From positions 1-64,000 of the forward strand of contig JAFYDI010000093.1 in NCBI GenBank assembly GCA_017544835.1: a stretch of 64,000 nt of DNA, in the 5' to 3' direction. This stretch comes from Lachnospiraceae bacterium (lineage in GTDB: Bacteria > Bacillota > Clostridia > Lachnospirales > Lachnospiraceae). Below, piece after piece: positions 1 through 8,605 of the stretch. Each line of letters starts with the position of its first letter. Positions within the stretch are counted from its first letter, which is position 1. The translations under genes were made by a program, and so were the position numbers. The notes below the pieces were generated by a model, which searched no databases, was not told where the DNA came from, and saw only the letters and a program-made list of their open reading frames with translations.

Positions 1-79
1 CAAGGAGCATTGCCTTGTAAAGCTTGGCACGATTAACCTTATTGCAAAAATCAAAGTACATCTTTAAAGTCTTAAACAT
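1..79 (-). CDS. ABC transporter ATP-binding/permease protein, second subunit (partial, N-terminus only)
   Basis: Only the first 26 codons are inside the window; the reading frame runs off the left edge. The peptide begins MFKTLKMYFDFCNKVNRAKL and has no recognisable domain yet. Its ATG overlaps the stop of the upstream ABC half-transporter in a TAATG junction, so the two are translationally coupled. By context it is most likely the partner half of a heterodimeric exporter-type ABC transporter (inference). Confidence 0.6.
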   Translation of the reverse strand, partial: MFKTLKMYFDFCNKVNRAKLYKAMLL

Positions 80-1833
80 TATGCCACCTCCGAGTCTTTG
101 TAGGAAATATGTGCATCCCACATATCACGATACAGAGCGCACTTGTTAAGAAGTTCTTCCTGTGTGCCTGTTGCTTCAACCTTACCGTCATTGATTACTA
201 TAATCTGATCCGAAGAAGCTATGGTGGAAAGTCTGTGTGCTATTACGATAAGCGTCTTACCCTGCACAAGCTTAGCTACAGAACGCTGTACCAAAGCTTC
301 ATTCTCGGGATCGGTGTAGGCTGTAGCTTCATCAAGTATTACTACAGGGGCGTTCTTAAGCATTGCTCTTGCTATGCTGATTCTTTGTCTCTCGCCGCCT
401 GATAAATGTCCGCCGGCGCCGCCCGCTATAGTGTCATAGCCCTTTTCAAGGTTAAGAATGAACTCATGGCATCCGCTGGCTATAGCTGCCTCAATGACTT
501 CTTTGTCCGTTGCGCCGGGACGACCCATTCTGATGTTTTCCATAACGGTTTCGTCGAAAAGATAATTATCCTGAGATACGTATGCAATGTACTTGTTATA
601 TTCAACAAGCGGAATATCCTTGATATTAACGCCTCCGTATGTAACTTCTCCTCCGTCTACGTCCCAGAAAGAAGCAATAAGCTTGGCAATCGTAGACTTA
701 CCCGAGCCGGAAGGCCCTACGAGAGCGTTCACGGTGCCTTCTTTAATCGTTAAGTCAATGCCGTGCAATACTTCCTGTTCCTTGTAACCGAAGTGAACGT
801 CCTTGAAGACTATGTCGCTACCGACCGGCTTCTTGGTCATCGTCTCAGGGCGCTCCATCTCTCGCTTCTGAAGGATTGTGGTAACATCACCGATGATGGA
901 ACCCATCTTGGACATATTGTCCATGTGGCCCGCAACCACCATGAAGGGCGATACAAGGCCGAGGGTAAGAATTATAAGCATGAGTGCATCCGTTCCGTCT
1001 ACGCGACCCGTAAGATAATACCAGCCGGTAAAAGGAAGCAGGGTGAGAAGCTGCGCAGGCAGGAAGGTCATAGCAAGGTTCTGCCAGAGGTTGCAGCGTC
1101 TCATCCATTCTATGAAGCAATCCGCACCTTCTTTGGCTGCTGTTTTGAATTTTTCGTAGGAGGATTTCGTCTTGCCGAAGGCTTTGATTACTTCGATACC
1201 GTTAATATATTCAACGGCGGTGTCGTTTAAAGCTTTGGTCTTAACGATCGTGTTCTTGAAGCTTTCGTCGGCACCCACCATCATAAGGCTGTAGAATACC
1301 ATGCCAACAGGAACGCTGATAAGTGATAAAAGCGCCAGTCTCCAGTTGACATTAAACATAAGCACCAATATGCCCACAGGCACAATGGCATTTGAAATAA
1401 CTTCGGGGATAATATGTGCAAGTGTAGTCTCCACAGAATCCACGCGCTCCACTATAGTGTTTTTGTAAGAGCCCGAAGCATCATCCAACACATCACCAAG
1501 AGGCATAACGCTTAACTTCTTAGTAAGTCGTCTTCTTATCTCTGCAAGCACTCCGAAGGTTGCTTTGTGAGACATTGTGGTCGATATTGTGTGGAATATC
1601 TTGTTAATGAGCCAGCAGATTGTAATATAGCCGCACTGGGTAAGATAAAAGCTTAAGTCCTTGTTACCTTCTATCAACGCCCTTACAATCTTAGCTACGT
1701 ACCAATACGGTACAAAGCCGGCAATTACGCTGATTATTGCCATGAAAACACTGATTATGTAAGCGCTCTTATTAATCCCTGCGAATTCAAGCACCCAGGC
1801 CAGTGTCCCTTTCTTTTTTTCTCCTTTGTCCAT
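79..1833 (-). CDS. ABC transporter, fused permease/ATPase half-transporter (exporter type)
   Basis: A 584-residue half-transporter: a membrane domain with about six helices (residues 25-320) followed by an ATPase domain. Walker A GPSGSGKS is at 373-380, LSGGE at 477-481 and Walker B VVILDEA at 497-503. Exporter-type half-transporters move lipids, peptides, drugs or, in the IrtAB/YbtPQ group, iron-siderophores inward. The gene is coupled to a second subunit at the left edge. A perfect GTTAG-N6-CTAAC palindrome lies 39 bases upstream, the same box as in front of the feo genes, so an iron-related role is plausible. The ribosome site AAGGAAGGG supports this start. Substrate unknown. Confidence 0.85.
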   Translation of the reverse strand: MDKGEKKKGTLAWVLEFAGINKSAYIISVFMAIISVIAGFVPYWYVAKIVRALIEGNKDLSFYLTQCGYITICWLINKIFHTISTTMSHKATFGVLAEIRRRLTKKLSVMPLGDVLDDASGSYKNTIVERVDSVETTLAHIIPEVISNAIVPVGILVLMFNVNWRLALLSLISVPVGMVFYSLMMVGADESFKNTIVKTKALNDTAVEYINGIEVIKAFGKTKSSYEKFKTAAKEGADCFIEWMRRCNLWQNLAMTFLPAQLLTLLPFTGWYYLTGRVDGTDALMLIILTLGLVSPFMVVAGHMDNMSKMGSIIGDVTTILQKREMERPETMTKKPVGSDIVFKDVHFGYKEQEVLHGIDLTIKEGTVNALVGPSGSGKSTIAKLIASFWDVDGGEVTYGGVNIKDIPLVEYNKYIAYVSQDNYLFDETVMENIRMGRPGATDKEVIEAAIASGCHEFILNLEKGYDTIAGGAGGHLSGGERQRISIARAMLKNAPVVILDEATAYTDPENEALVQRSVAKLVQGKTLIVIAHRLSTIASSDQIIVINDGKVEATGTQEELLNKCALYRDMWDAHISYKDSEVA

Positions 1834-1871
1834 TTTTCCCTTCCTTTCATTGTTACTTCTATGCGCATATC

Positions 1872-1891
1872 GAGTTAGGCGCAGCTAACTC
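1872..1891. promoter_or_regulatory. DtxR-type operator box A
   Basis: GAGTTAG-gcgcag-CTAACTC, a perfect 7-bp inverted repeat. Its core GTTAG-N6-CTAAC is identical to the four boxes in front of feoA and feoB at 20.6 and 21.2 kb. It lies just upstream of the ABC transporter gene. Binding by the DtxR-family protein encoded at 17.5-17.85 kb is inferred. Confidence 0.65.
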
Positions 1892-1899
1892 ATCTATTT

Positions 1900-1927
1900 A
1901 AAAAAACACGCTTAGCGCGTCTTTTTA
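1900..1927 (-). terminator. Weak intrinsic terminator after tetR
   Basis: On the minus strand an A-rich arm and ACGC pair with GCGT and a run of seven T (loop GCTAA). There is one G-G mismatch in the stem. It lies directly after the TetR stop codon and would separate it from the ABC genes. Confidence 0.45.
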
Positions 1928-1931
1928 ATAT

Positions 1932-2549
1932 CTATTTAAGTTTGAACAGTGCACCCCAGCCCGCCTCAAAGAATATGTCGAGATGGTGAGCATACTCCAT
2001 GGCTTCCTCGTGTGATAAATCATGCTCTACTGCAAGGAATATGGCATTGATGCATGTAGTCATAAACATGTGGAACTCTTCGGAAGGAACCATGTAGACC
2101 TCTCCGCCGACTTCGCGTACCTTATCCATATAAAGTCCGGTAGACTTCTCTTCCAAAAGAGCAAGTTCATGTACGTAGTCCTCAAATCTTGTTCCCTGAG
2201 ACTTACATACCAAAAGCTTAAACGCCTTGAAATTGTCGTATATATACTCCATTACCCAGGCGGTCTCGCCCTTCTCCGCCCAGAGTGTCTCGGCAAAGGA
2301 CTCGTCTATGGATTCAAGTTCGCGTATAACTTCTTTTCCGTACTCGTCTTTAAGTCCGGCATAAGCAGGCTCCACCAGCGCCGCAAACATATCTTCCTTG
2401 CTCGGAAAATGCTTGTAAAGTCCGGAAGCACTCATATCACATGCCGCCGCTATGCGCCTCATGGAAGCATCATTGTAGCCATATTTAATGAACTCGTCGT
2501 AGGCTGCCGCTATTATCTTTTCGTGATTTTCTGTCTTGTCCTTGGGCAT
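1932..2549 (-). CDS. TetR/AcrR family transcriptional regulator
   Basis: 205 residues. The N-terminal helix-turn-helix (about 10-55) has the typical pattern AAYDEFIKYGYNDASMRRIA followed by SASGLYKHFPSKEDM. The C-terminal ligand domain is divergent, as usual for TetR proteins, and the ligand cannot be read from sequence. It sits upstream of the exporter ABC genes in the same direction and probably controls them or itself. A palindromic site overlaps its own promoter (2586-2643), which suggests autoregulation. Confidence 0.85.
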   Translation of the reverse strand: MPKDKTENHEKIIAAAYDEFIKYGYNDASMRRIAAACDMSASGLYKHFPSKEDMFAALVEPAYAGLKDEYGKEVIRELESIDESFAETLWAEKGETAWVMEYIYDNFKAFKLLVCKSQGTRFEDYVHELALLEEKSTGLYMDKVREVGGEVYMVPSEEFHMFMTTCINAIFLAVEHDLSHEEAMEYAHHLDIFFEAGWGALFKLK

Positions 2550-2585
2550 ATATCAAAAGTCTTTCTCCTTCTTTGGCAAAAGAAA

Positions 2586-2643
2586 AGCGAACACTGTACG
2601 CTAACACTGTTGTTAGAATACACTGTTCGCTATCGTTTGTCAA
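2586..2643 (-). promoter_or_regulatory. tetR promoter with nested inverted repeats
   Basis: On the minus strand TTGACA (2638-2643), a 17-bp spacer and TATTCT (2615-2620) form a sigma-A type promoter. Two nested inverted repeats cover it: AGCGAACA (2586-2593) with TGTTCGCT (2624-2631), and CTAACA (2601-2606) with TGTTAG (2611-2616). The outer repeat is followed by TTTTCTTTT on the minus strand, so it might also act as a terminator for the upstream operon. I favour an operator for the TetR protein. Confidence 0.6.
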
Positions 2644-2661
2644 TTAGTTTTTTATATTTTT

Positions 2662-5103
2662 CTATGAAAGCAGTACCACGCTTCCCGCTGTGGCATCGAC
2701 AAGCACCATGTCATTATCTTTTAGCTTCAACGTAGCGTCTCCCGTTGCCAATACCGCAGGTATGCCGTATTCTCTTGCAACAATCGCTGCATGAGACAAT
2801 GTTCCGCCGGTATCTACAACTACGCCTGCCGCAAGTGCAAAAAGCGGTGTCCATTCCGGATCTGTGTAAGTACACACGAGGATATCTCCCTTTTCAAGCT
2901 TGTAAAATTCTTCGGGCGAATGTACGATGCATACTCTTCCTTTGACCTGTCCGTTTGATGCACCTATTCCCTTTATTGAACCATCTTCTCCTGCGAGAGC
3001 GTCCTTCATGCACTTGTCCCAATAAGCTTCCGCGAAGGCTCTCTTGCTTTTTCTGTCGGCAATCAGGACTGCTTTGTCACCGAGAGTACCTTGCTTGCAT
3101 ACTTCAAAGAGTTCGTCCGCAAAAAGAAACAGATAGTCTTCATAAGATACATTCGTTAATTCTGCCAGTTGTCTGAGTAACTTCCTGCAATGTTCAAATT
3201 CCGACTCCCAGAGGTATTGGGTTGCTTCTCGTATGTAATGATAATGTCTGAGCCCATCTACACGTTTTTCAAATAAAACGTACTTCTTACCCGGCAAAGT
3301 GTCTCGCATCTTGGCCATCAAGTCGGCAAAATGTTTCTCGCTTTCTTCCTTGGTCGCTACTGCTTCACCGCCACTTTTAAGCATGGGGCGTAAAGCGTTA
3401 ATGAATCGGTCGGGATTTTCCCTCCAGTTTTCGGAAATAAAGCAGTAACAGTTAAAGTCCGATTTACTGCCGAAGTTGTTTAAGAATTCTGCAAACCTGC
3501 TGCCCAGCTCAGGATATTTGTTGCAGATTTTTTTATAGTCTGCGCTCATAACCGTTTCAGCCATAGAAGAGTCGGCAGTAATATATTCGCACAGTTCTTT
3601 CATGGCACGATTTATATCTGCCGTCACGTAGCTTAGTCCTTCAAGGACATCGTATGAGTTAAGGCTGTCGTCAACCTTGCGAAGCATTTTCGTAACCTTC
3701 ATGCTTTCTATTGCATTGGGGAACAGAGCATAGAGGAATCTGTCGTAGGCAGTTCTGCCTATGAGGTCTCGCATTCTGTGAAGTGCCTCTCCGATTGCCC
3801 CCGCATCGTTTAATACGAGGTTCTTTTCCTTGGCAAATTCATCCCGACATTTCGCAAGGGATTCGTCGGCGCACTTTTTATTGTTGTCGATGTTACCGAT
3901 GAGTTTTAAGTACTTTGGAATGGCAAATACGTTTTTATTAAGCTTGAACTTATTGTCCGACTGGTAAGATATTCCATCCTTGTCGATGGGATACATGCCA
4001 CCCTTGAAATCTACGCCGATTTCGGAGAACAATACTCCCTTCTGGTCTCCCACGCATCCGCCGAAATCGTGGTCGAACGGATAGTAGGGTGTAGGAGTTT
4101 TTTCAAGATTGAATAAAACTGCTTCACGCATGGCGCCTTTGGCAGGCTTAACCTTGGGGTATCCTTCAAAATCCTTTTCTGTATATGATTTACCCGCGTC
4201 TTCCTTTAGTGTTGTGATGCTTCTGGCCTGCAGGATATATATGTGTCCGTCTCTAAAGGCCCATTCAATGTCCATGGGGTGGCCGTAGTGTTTCTCTATT
4301 CTTACGCCTTCTTTGACCAAGGCGGCGATTTGCTCATTGCTTAGTACCGACTGCTTTCTTCTGTCTTCAACCACCGGTACTTTTACGGTACCGCCGTTAG
4401 TGGCATCGTATACTATTTCAACTTCCTTGGAACCGGTTATCTGCTTTATTACGTTTCCTTCTTTGGTACAGATGTATTCGTCGGGGCTGACTATTCCAGA
4501 CACGACAGCTTCGCCGAGGCCGTATGCCGCGTTGATATGAACGTTTTCTCTGTCGCCGGCGGGGTCGCTTGTGAACATTACTCCGGCGGACTCGCTCTCT
4601 ACCATTTCCTGAATAACTACGGCAAGTGATGTCTTCTGCTTGTCGTAACCCGAATTCTTGCGGTAGCTTACCGCTCTGTCGCCCCACAGGGAAGCGTAGC
4701 ATTCGCGCACTTTAAGAAGAACATTGTCGATACCGATTATATTAAGATAAGTCTCCTGCTGTCCCGCGAAGCTTGCATCGTCAAGGTCCTCGGCGGTGGC
4801 GGAGGATCTGACAGCCATTCTGGCACCGTCTTCGAGGCTCTTACAAAACTCTCTGATTTCCTCCTCGATTATTGCGGGTATTCCGGCCGAAAGAATAGCG
4901 CTCCTTATATCAGCCGCCTTTTCAAACTTTGCCGGCTCTATTCCGTTTTCCTGCATAAAGTAATCATATGCATCAGCCGTGAGGACTACTCCGGGCGGAA
5001 CCGGTATCCCTGCCTGAGTCATTTCTCCCAAGTTGGCTCCCTTTCCCCCGGCTATGGCAATATCTTCTTTTTTAATCTCGCTAAAGGCTTTAATGTACTT
5101 CAT
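2662..5103 (-). CDS. PEP-synthase-like ATP-grasp/swivel phosphotransferase, rifampicin phosphotransferase-like
   Basis: 813 residues. An N-terminal ATP-grasp domain (about 1-310) begins with the GGKGANLGEMTQAG motif typical of PEP synthase/PPDK relatives. A long middle domain lacks the PEP-binding barrel motifs. The C-terminal swivelling phosphohistidine domain contains GGTLSHAAIVAREYGIPAV, with the likely catalytic His near 771. The TLSHAA pattern and the length near 820 fit rifampicin phosphotransferases better than PEP synthase, which has TCHAA and a PEP domain. Antibiotic phosphorylation is an inference, supported by the upstream MATE pump and TetR. The start was chosen at the second ATG, seven bases after AAGGAG; the gene overlaps the MATE gene by 14 bases. 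Confidence 0.7.
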   Translation of the reverse strand: MKYIKAFSEIKKEDIAIAGGKGANLGEMTQAGIPVPPGVVLTADAYDYFMQENGIEPAKFEKAADIRSAILSAGIPAIIEEEIREFCKSLEDGARMAVRSSATAEDLDDASFAGQQETYLNIIGIDNVLLKVRECYASLWGDRAVSYRKNSGYDKQKTSLAVVIQEMVESESAGVMFTSDPAGDRENVHINAAYGLGEAVVSGIVSPDEYICTKEGNVIKQITGSKEVEIVYDATNGGTVKVPVVEDRRKQSVLSNEQIAALVKEGVRIEKHYGHPMDIEWAFRDGHIYILQARSITTLKEDAGKSYTEKDFEGYPKVKPAKGAMREAVLFNLEKTPTPYYPFDHDFGGCVGDQKGVLFSEIGVDFKGGMYPIDKDGISYQSDNKFKLNKNVFAIPKYLKLIGNIDNNKKCADESLAKCRDEFAKEKNLVLNDAGAIGEALHRMRDLIGRTAYDRFLYALFPNAIESMKVTKMLRKVDDSLNSYDVLEGLSYVTADINRAMKELCEYITADSSMAETVMSADYKKICNKYPELGSRFAEFLNNFGSKSDFNCYCFISENWRENPDRFINALRPMLKSGGEAVATKEESEKHFADLMAKMRDTLPGKKYVLFEKRVDGLRHYHYIREATQYLWESEFEHCRKLLRQLAELTNVSYEDYLFLFADELFEVCKQGTLGDKAVLIADRKSKRAFAEAYWDKCMKDALAGEDGSIKGIGASNGQVKGRVCIVHSPEEFYKLEKGDILVCTYTDPEWTPLFALAAGVVVDTGGTLSHAAIVAREYGIPAVLATGDATLKLKDNDMVLVDATAGSVVLLS

Positions 5104-6460
5104 CTTCATTCTCCTTAAGATATTTCTTCCATGCGTATGTACCTATAAACAGCGAGTACAGGAGGGATATCACGCTTGAAATGGGCTTACAATATATGAT
5201 TCCTTCCATTCCCCACAAATACGTGCTTATTAACATTACCGGGATGAATACCGTTCCGTTCTCGGCTATCGTAACCGACGTGGCGAGCCCGAAGCGTCCG
5301 ATATTCTGAAGCATCATGCCCGACAGTATGTAATAACCCATAATCGGCAGCACATAACACTGTGTCTTCACCATTCGCGTCGCCATTTCCACCACTTCCG
5401 GCTGCTTGGCAAAAGCACTTGTAAGCACCTCGGCATTAAGCATAAGAATCGGTGTCGCTATCAGCAGAAAGCCCGTAATTGTAAGCCATGTCATCTTGAA
5501 TGCTTTCTTTACTCTGTCTTTCTTGCCCGCACCATAATTGATGGCACACACCGGCTGGAAGCCCTGACCGAACCCTATGACAAGCGCATAGGCTATATAC
5601 ACAACTCGTTGAGCCACCGTAACTGCCGCGATTACATGCACCCCGTATATTCCCGCAAGATTGTTAAGCAGCGCGGATGAAATACTTGTAATTCCCTGTC
5701 TGCAGAAGTTTGGAGCACCTCCTGAAAGTATCTCCTTAATGTAAAAGAAAGTGGGCTTCGCTTTCCGAAAAGATATATTTACGTTTCCGGGCTTTCTCGT
5801 TTCGGCATAGAGCATTACGCAGCCCGTAACCTGTCCGATAAGACTGGCATATGCCGCGCCCTTAACTCCCATGCTCATCTTAAGGATGAATACGGGGTCA
5901 AGTATCATGTTTATAATCATTCCCACCAGCAATCCGAGCATGCTGCTTTTGCCGGCGCCGGCGAGCCTTAGCTGATTGTAGATAACGTTTGAAAAAAGCA
6001 TGAAAGGAATGGTTACTACGGTCACCGTCAGATACTGCTTCGTTGCGCTTAAAAGTTCAGGTGATGTATCTCCGCCCAACAAACTTATAAGTGGATTTAG
6101 AGCTGCGAAGCACGCGACTGCAAGTACCGTTCCGACTGCCATAGCTATTGCCACGCTTACAGAAGCCATGCGCTCTGCCTCGTCGTAGTTCTTTTTCCCA
6201 AGCATTCTTGATATATAGTTGCCCGAGCCATATCCGAACCAGAAGCCGATTGCCTGAATAATCGATACGAATGCAAACACCACGCCTACGCTTGCGGTAA
6301 GAGCCTCATTGTTAAGCTTTCCCACGAAAAACGTGTCGGTCATGTTGTAGATTGTGGCTACAAGCATTCCTATCATGGATGGTATGGCCATCTTCACAAC
6401 TAACGGAAACAGGCTCGCTGCAGTAAATTTAGCGATTCGCTCTTCTCTCTTATCTGTCAT
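5090..6460 (-). CDS. MATE family multidrug/Na+ antiporter
   Basis: 456 residues with about twelve hydrophobic segments in two similar halves, opening with FPLVVKMAIPSMIGMLVATI and the DTFFVGKL pattern typical of MATE transporters. These pumps export cationic drugs or metabolites in exchange for Na+ or H+. The chosen ATG lies two bases after the tetR stop; a longer frame (to 6508) would overlap tetR. It is the middle gene of a TetR-MATE-phosphotransferase operon with tight overlaps, so the three are almost certainly co-transcribed. Substrate unknown. Confidence 0.85.
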   Translation of the reverse strand: MTDKREERIAKFTAASLFPLVVKMAIPSMIGMLVATIYNMTDTFFVGKLNNEALTASVGVVFAFVSIIQAIGFWFGYGSGNYISRMLGKKNYDEAERMASVSVAIAMAVGTVLAVACFAALNPLISLLGGDTSPELLSATKQYLTVTVVTIPFMLFSNVIYNQLRLAGAGKSSMLGLLVGMIINMILDPVFILKMSMGVKGAAYASLIGQVTGCVMLYAETRKPGNVNISFRKAKPTFFYIKEILSGGAPNFCRQGITSISSALLNNLAGIYGVHVIAAVTVAQRVVYIAYALVIGFGQGFQPVCAINYGAGKKDRVKKAFKMTWLTITGFLLIATPILMLNAEVLTSAFAKQPEVVEMATRMVKTQCYVLPIMGYYILSGMMLQNIGRFGLATSVTIAENGTVFIPVMLISTYLWGMEGIIYCKPISSVISLLYSLFIGTYAWKKYLKENEDEVH

Positions 6461-6461
6461 G

Positions 6462-7070
6462 TTATCTCTTCTTTCTCGCAGTGAAGAATCTGTCGACTTC
6501 AGCCTCACAGAACGCTCTGTATATGGCTTCGAAGTATTCTCCCGGCATCATGTGCGAGTTTGAAAAAAGAATACCTGCCGCAAGTCCCGCACTTATAAGT
6601 CCCTTTTCATCGCACTTAACTGCGTACCCTTCTTCTTGCCAGTAAGCAATCATCTTCGAAAGAAAGCTTGCATAGCCCTCTCCGATTTTATCGTTGCCAC
6701 TTTTGGCAATTCGGTCCCAAAAAGAAAGTGTTGCACCGTCGCTGTTGTTAAATGCTTTGTTCTCTTTAAGATGCATACCTTCTTTGTAGAAGAGCTCCAC
6801 AAGAAATCCTCTCGGATCTGCCAGAGTCTTCGCTCTGTTTTCATACATAATGTCGGTCTTCTCTCTGACTCTAAGCGACATAAGGTCGAGCACGAATTCG
6901 TCTTTATCGCCGTAAAAGGTGTAGAATCCGCCCTGGGCGATTCCCGCTTTCTTCGTGACATCTCTTATGGAAATATTCTTAATACCTGTCTCCTTAAGGA
7001 CCTCCAGGCCCGAGCGTCTCAGCTTTTCCTTAATCTCTGCGCGTTCTTTGTCCGTAAATGCTTTTCCCAT
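6462..7070 (-). CDS. TetR family transcriptional regulator of the MATE operon
   Basis: 202 residues with an N-terminal TetR helix-turn-helix. The recognition region includes IRDVTKKAGIAQGGFYTFYG, the pattern seen in many antibiotic-responsive TetR proteins. It is the first gene of the operon and its promoter carries a perfect 13-bp inverted repeat, so it most likely represses its own operon until a ligand binds. The start is supported by AAAGGAG five bases upstream. Ligand unknown. Confidence 0.85.
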   Translation of the reverse strand: MGKAFTDKERAEIKEKLRRSGLEVLKETGIKNISIRDVTKKAGIAQGGFYTFYGDKDEFVLDLMSLRVREKTDIMYENRAKTLADPRGFLVELFYKEGMHLKENKAFNNSDGATLSFWDRIAKSGNDKIGEGYASFLSKMIAYWQEEGYAVKCDEKGLISAGLAAGILFSNSHMMPGEYFEAIYRAFCEAEVDRFFTARKKR

Positions 7071-7109
7071 GTGGTCTCCTTTATGTGAGTTAGTCTTGGG
7101 TAACTAAAT

Positions 7110-7149
7110 AGGCTATGAACATTTTATATCTATGTTCATAGCCTGTCAA
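7110..7149 (-). promoter_or_regulatory. tetR-MATE promoter with 13-bp palindromic operator
   Basis: On the minus strand TTGACA (7144-7149), 17-bp spacer, TAAAAT (7121-7126). A perfect inverted repeat, AGGCTATGAACAT (7110-7122) and its complement (7132-7144) around a 9-nt centre, fills the spacer and covers the start region. This is the expected layout of a TetR operator. A one-mismatch GTTAG-N6-gTAAC sequence at 7089-7104 lies downstream of the promoter. Confidence 0.75.
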
Positions 7150-7187
7150 TACACAAAATATTTCTCTGTCAGATTTTCTTTATACTG

Positions 7188-7811
7188 CTATTTCTTGGCA
7201 ATAACCGTAATCCAAGGCTTGCTCTTGTGATGGTCCGACTTAACCTTGGAAAAGCCCGCTGCGATAAGCGCCTTCTCGATATCTTCGATAGTGTGGCACT
7301 TCATGCCTTCGATGATTTTTTCAAACTTAAGACTCGTCTCGTCGTGACCGTCGGATTCATTGACAATCATGAAGACTCCGCCCGGTTTAAGGACTTTCGC
7401 TACCTGAGAAAAGCACTTTTCAAGTCCCGGCCAAAAGTAGATGGTTTCAAAAGCTGTCGCAAGATCGTACCTTTCTTCCGGGAGAGTAAGCGCAGATACG
7501 TCGCCTCTTTGAACCTGACAGCGACCGCTTTTAATCGCCTCGGCATTGTAAGCGGTTGCTTTTCCTACGGATACCTCAGAATAATCAATAGCCGTAACCT
7601 TGGCGCTCGGATACTTATCAAGCAGTGCTCCCGCGTTTCTTCCGCCGCCGCAACCGAGCTCAACGATTTCCTCGGGCGCAATGTCCGTAAGATGTGACAG
7701 TCCCCAGTCAGCCATCTGCGCATGGCCGCCGTTCATGCCGTTAACCATCATTTTGCCTAAGAATCCCTCAGGTTTCCTCGTCTGACTTACAAACTTTTTA
7801 AATAACCCCAT
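7188..7811 (-). CDS. Class I SAM-dependent methyltransferase
   Basis: 207 residues with a Rossmann methyltransferase fold. Motif I is EIVELGCGGGRNAG, motif II ends VTAIDYSE, and a later GDVSAL segment completes the SAM pocket. Substrate cannot be told. It starts two bases after the stop of another methyltransferase gene, with GGGAG upstream, so the two are translationally linked. Both are the last genes of the metal/iron operon (feoA-feoB-feoC-DUF6110-P-type ATPase). Confidence 0.8.
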   Translation of the reverse strand: MGLFKKFVSQTRKPEGFLGKMMVNGMNGGHAQMADWGLSHLTDIAPEEIVELGCGGGRNAGALLDKYPSAKVTAIDYSEVSVGKATAYNAEAIKSGRCQVQRGDVSALTLPEERYDLATAFETIYFWPGLEKCFSQVAKVLKPGGVFMIVNESDGHDETSLKFEKIIEGMKCHTIEDIEKALIAAGFSKVKSDHHKSKPWITVIAKK

Positions 7812-7813
7812 AA

Positions 7814-8605
7814 TTATTTTCTCCCAACCAATATTGTTGAACCCGAAAGCCCCATCCATGAAGCCTCAAAGCTTGTCATAAACATACCTTTAGTAGTATC
7901 CACGAGTCTTACTTCCGCGTAACCCATTTCTTTAAGCTTGTCGGCGAAAGCCTTCATGTCGCCGTACTTGGCATGGGACATAATGTCGTGAATAGCGAAA
8001 GTTCCACCTTTCTTAAGCGTGCGAAGCGTCTCAAGCAAGATGGCCTGCCTGTCACTGCTTGGAATATTGTGATATACGTAATTGCTGGTAACAGCATCGA
8101 AAGTTTCATCGGCAAAAGAAAGCTTGCACGCATCCCCCTGCTCAAACGATGTATTGCTTACGCCCTCAGCCTTTGAGTTATTCTCGCACAATGTCTTGCT
8201 GAAAGAAGCGTATTCTTTGCCCCAGCGGTCGATTCCTATCATGGTGGCGTTAGGGTTTCTTTTGGCACAGGCTATTGTGAGCGCTCCGCTTCCGCAGCCC
8301 ACGTCAAGGCCCTTGCCGCCGTCGGGAATCGTCACATATGATGCCACGCCGCTTATAATTTTACGGGACATCTGACGCTTGCCGTTATATGAGAATGCTC
8401 TGTACATAAGGAACATCCAAATCGTCACACACGCGAGGAATACCGTAAGTATCAGAAACACTATTCCCAGCACAGTCTTTAAAGTGCCCGCCTTAAGAAC
8501 GGGTGAAATTCCGAATACGATGTAAAGAATCAGAGCCGCAATCGCCCCGCCTAACATCCCCAGTACCATGCCCTTAGGCATCCAATTCTTATAATCTGCT
8601 TTCAT
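7814..8605 (-). CDS. Membrane-anchored class I SAM-dependent methyltransferase
   Basis: 263 residues. Two hydrophobic helices (about 11-32 and 42-68) precede a methyltransferase domain with motif I LDVGCGSGALTIA and the IGIDRWG acceptor loop. Later parts (SNYVYHNIPS, LKKGGTFAIHDIM) are typical of the UbiE/class I group. It overlaps the P-type ATPase gene by 17 bases and has GGAGG before its ATG, so it belongs to the same operon. The membrane anchor suggests a lipid, membrane-bound or metal-linked substrate; this is inference. Confidence 0.8.
   Translation of the reverse strand: MKADYKNWMPKGMVLGMLGGAIAALILYIVFGISPVLKAGTLKTVLGIVFLILTVFLACVTIWMFLMYRAFSYNGKRQMSRKIISGVASYVTIPDGGKGLDVGCGSGALTIACAKRNPNATMIGIDRWGKEYASFSKTLCENNSKAEGVSNTSFEQGDACKLSFADETFDAVTSNYVYHNIPSSDRQAILLETLRTLKKGGTFAIHDIMSHAKYGDMKAFADKLKEMGYAEVRLVDTTKGMFMTSFEASWMGLSGSTILVGRK

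Noticed and set aside
2601..2616. CTAAC-N6-GTTAG at the first tetR promoter.
   Set aside because: The half-sites are in the opposite order to the DtxR-type boxes, so it is not the same site; it is better explained as part of the TetR operator.
5090..6508. The MATE frame extended upstream to 6508.
   Set aside because: The extra 16 residues lie inside tetR and do not resemble the family start; the ATG at 6460 abuts the tetR stop.
7089..7104. GTTAG-N6-gTAAC near the second tetR.
   Set aside because: One of ten core bases differs and the position is downstream of the promoter. It is kept only as a possible weak DtxR site and not listed as a separate operator.
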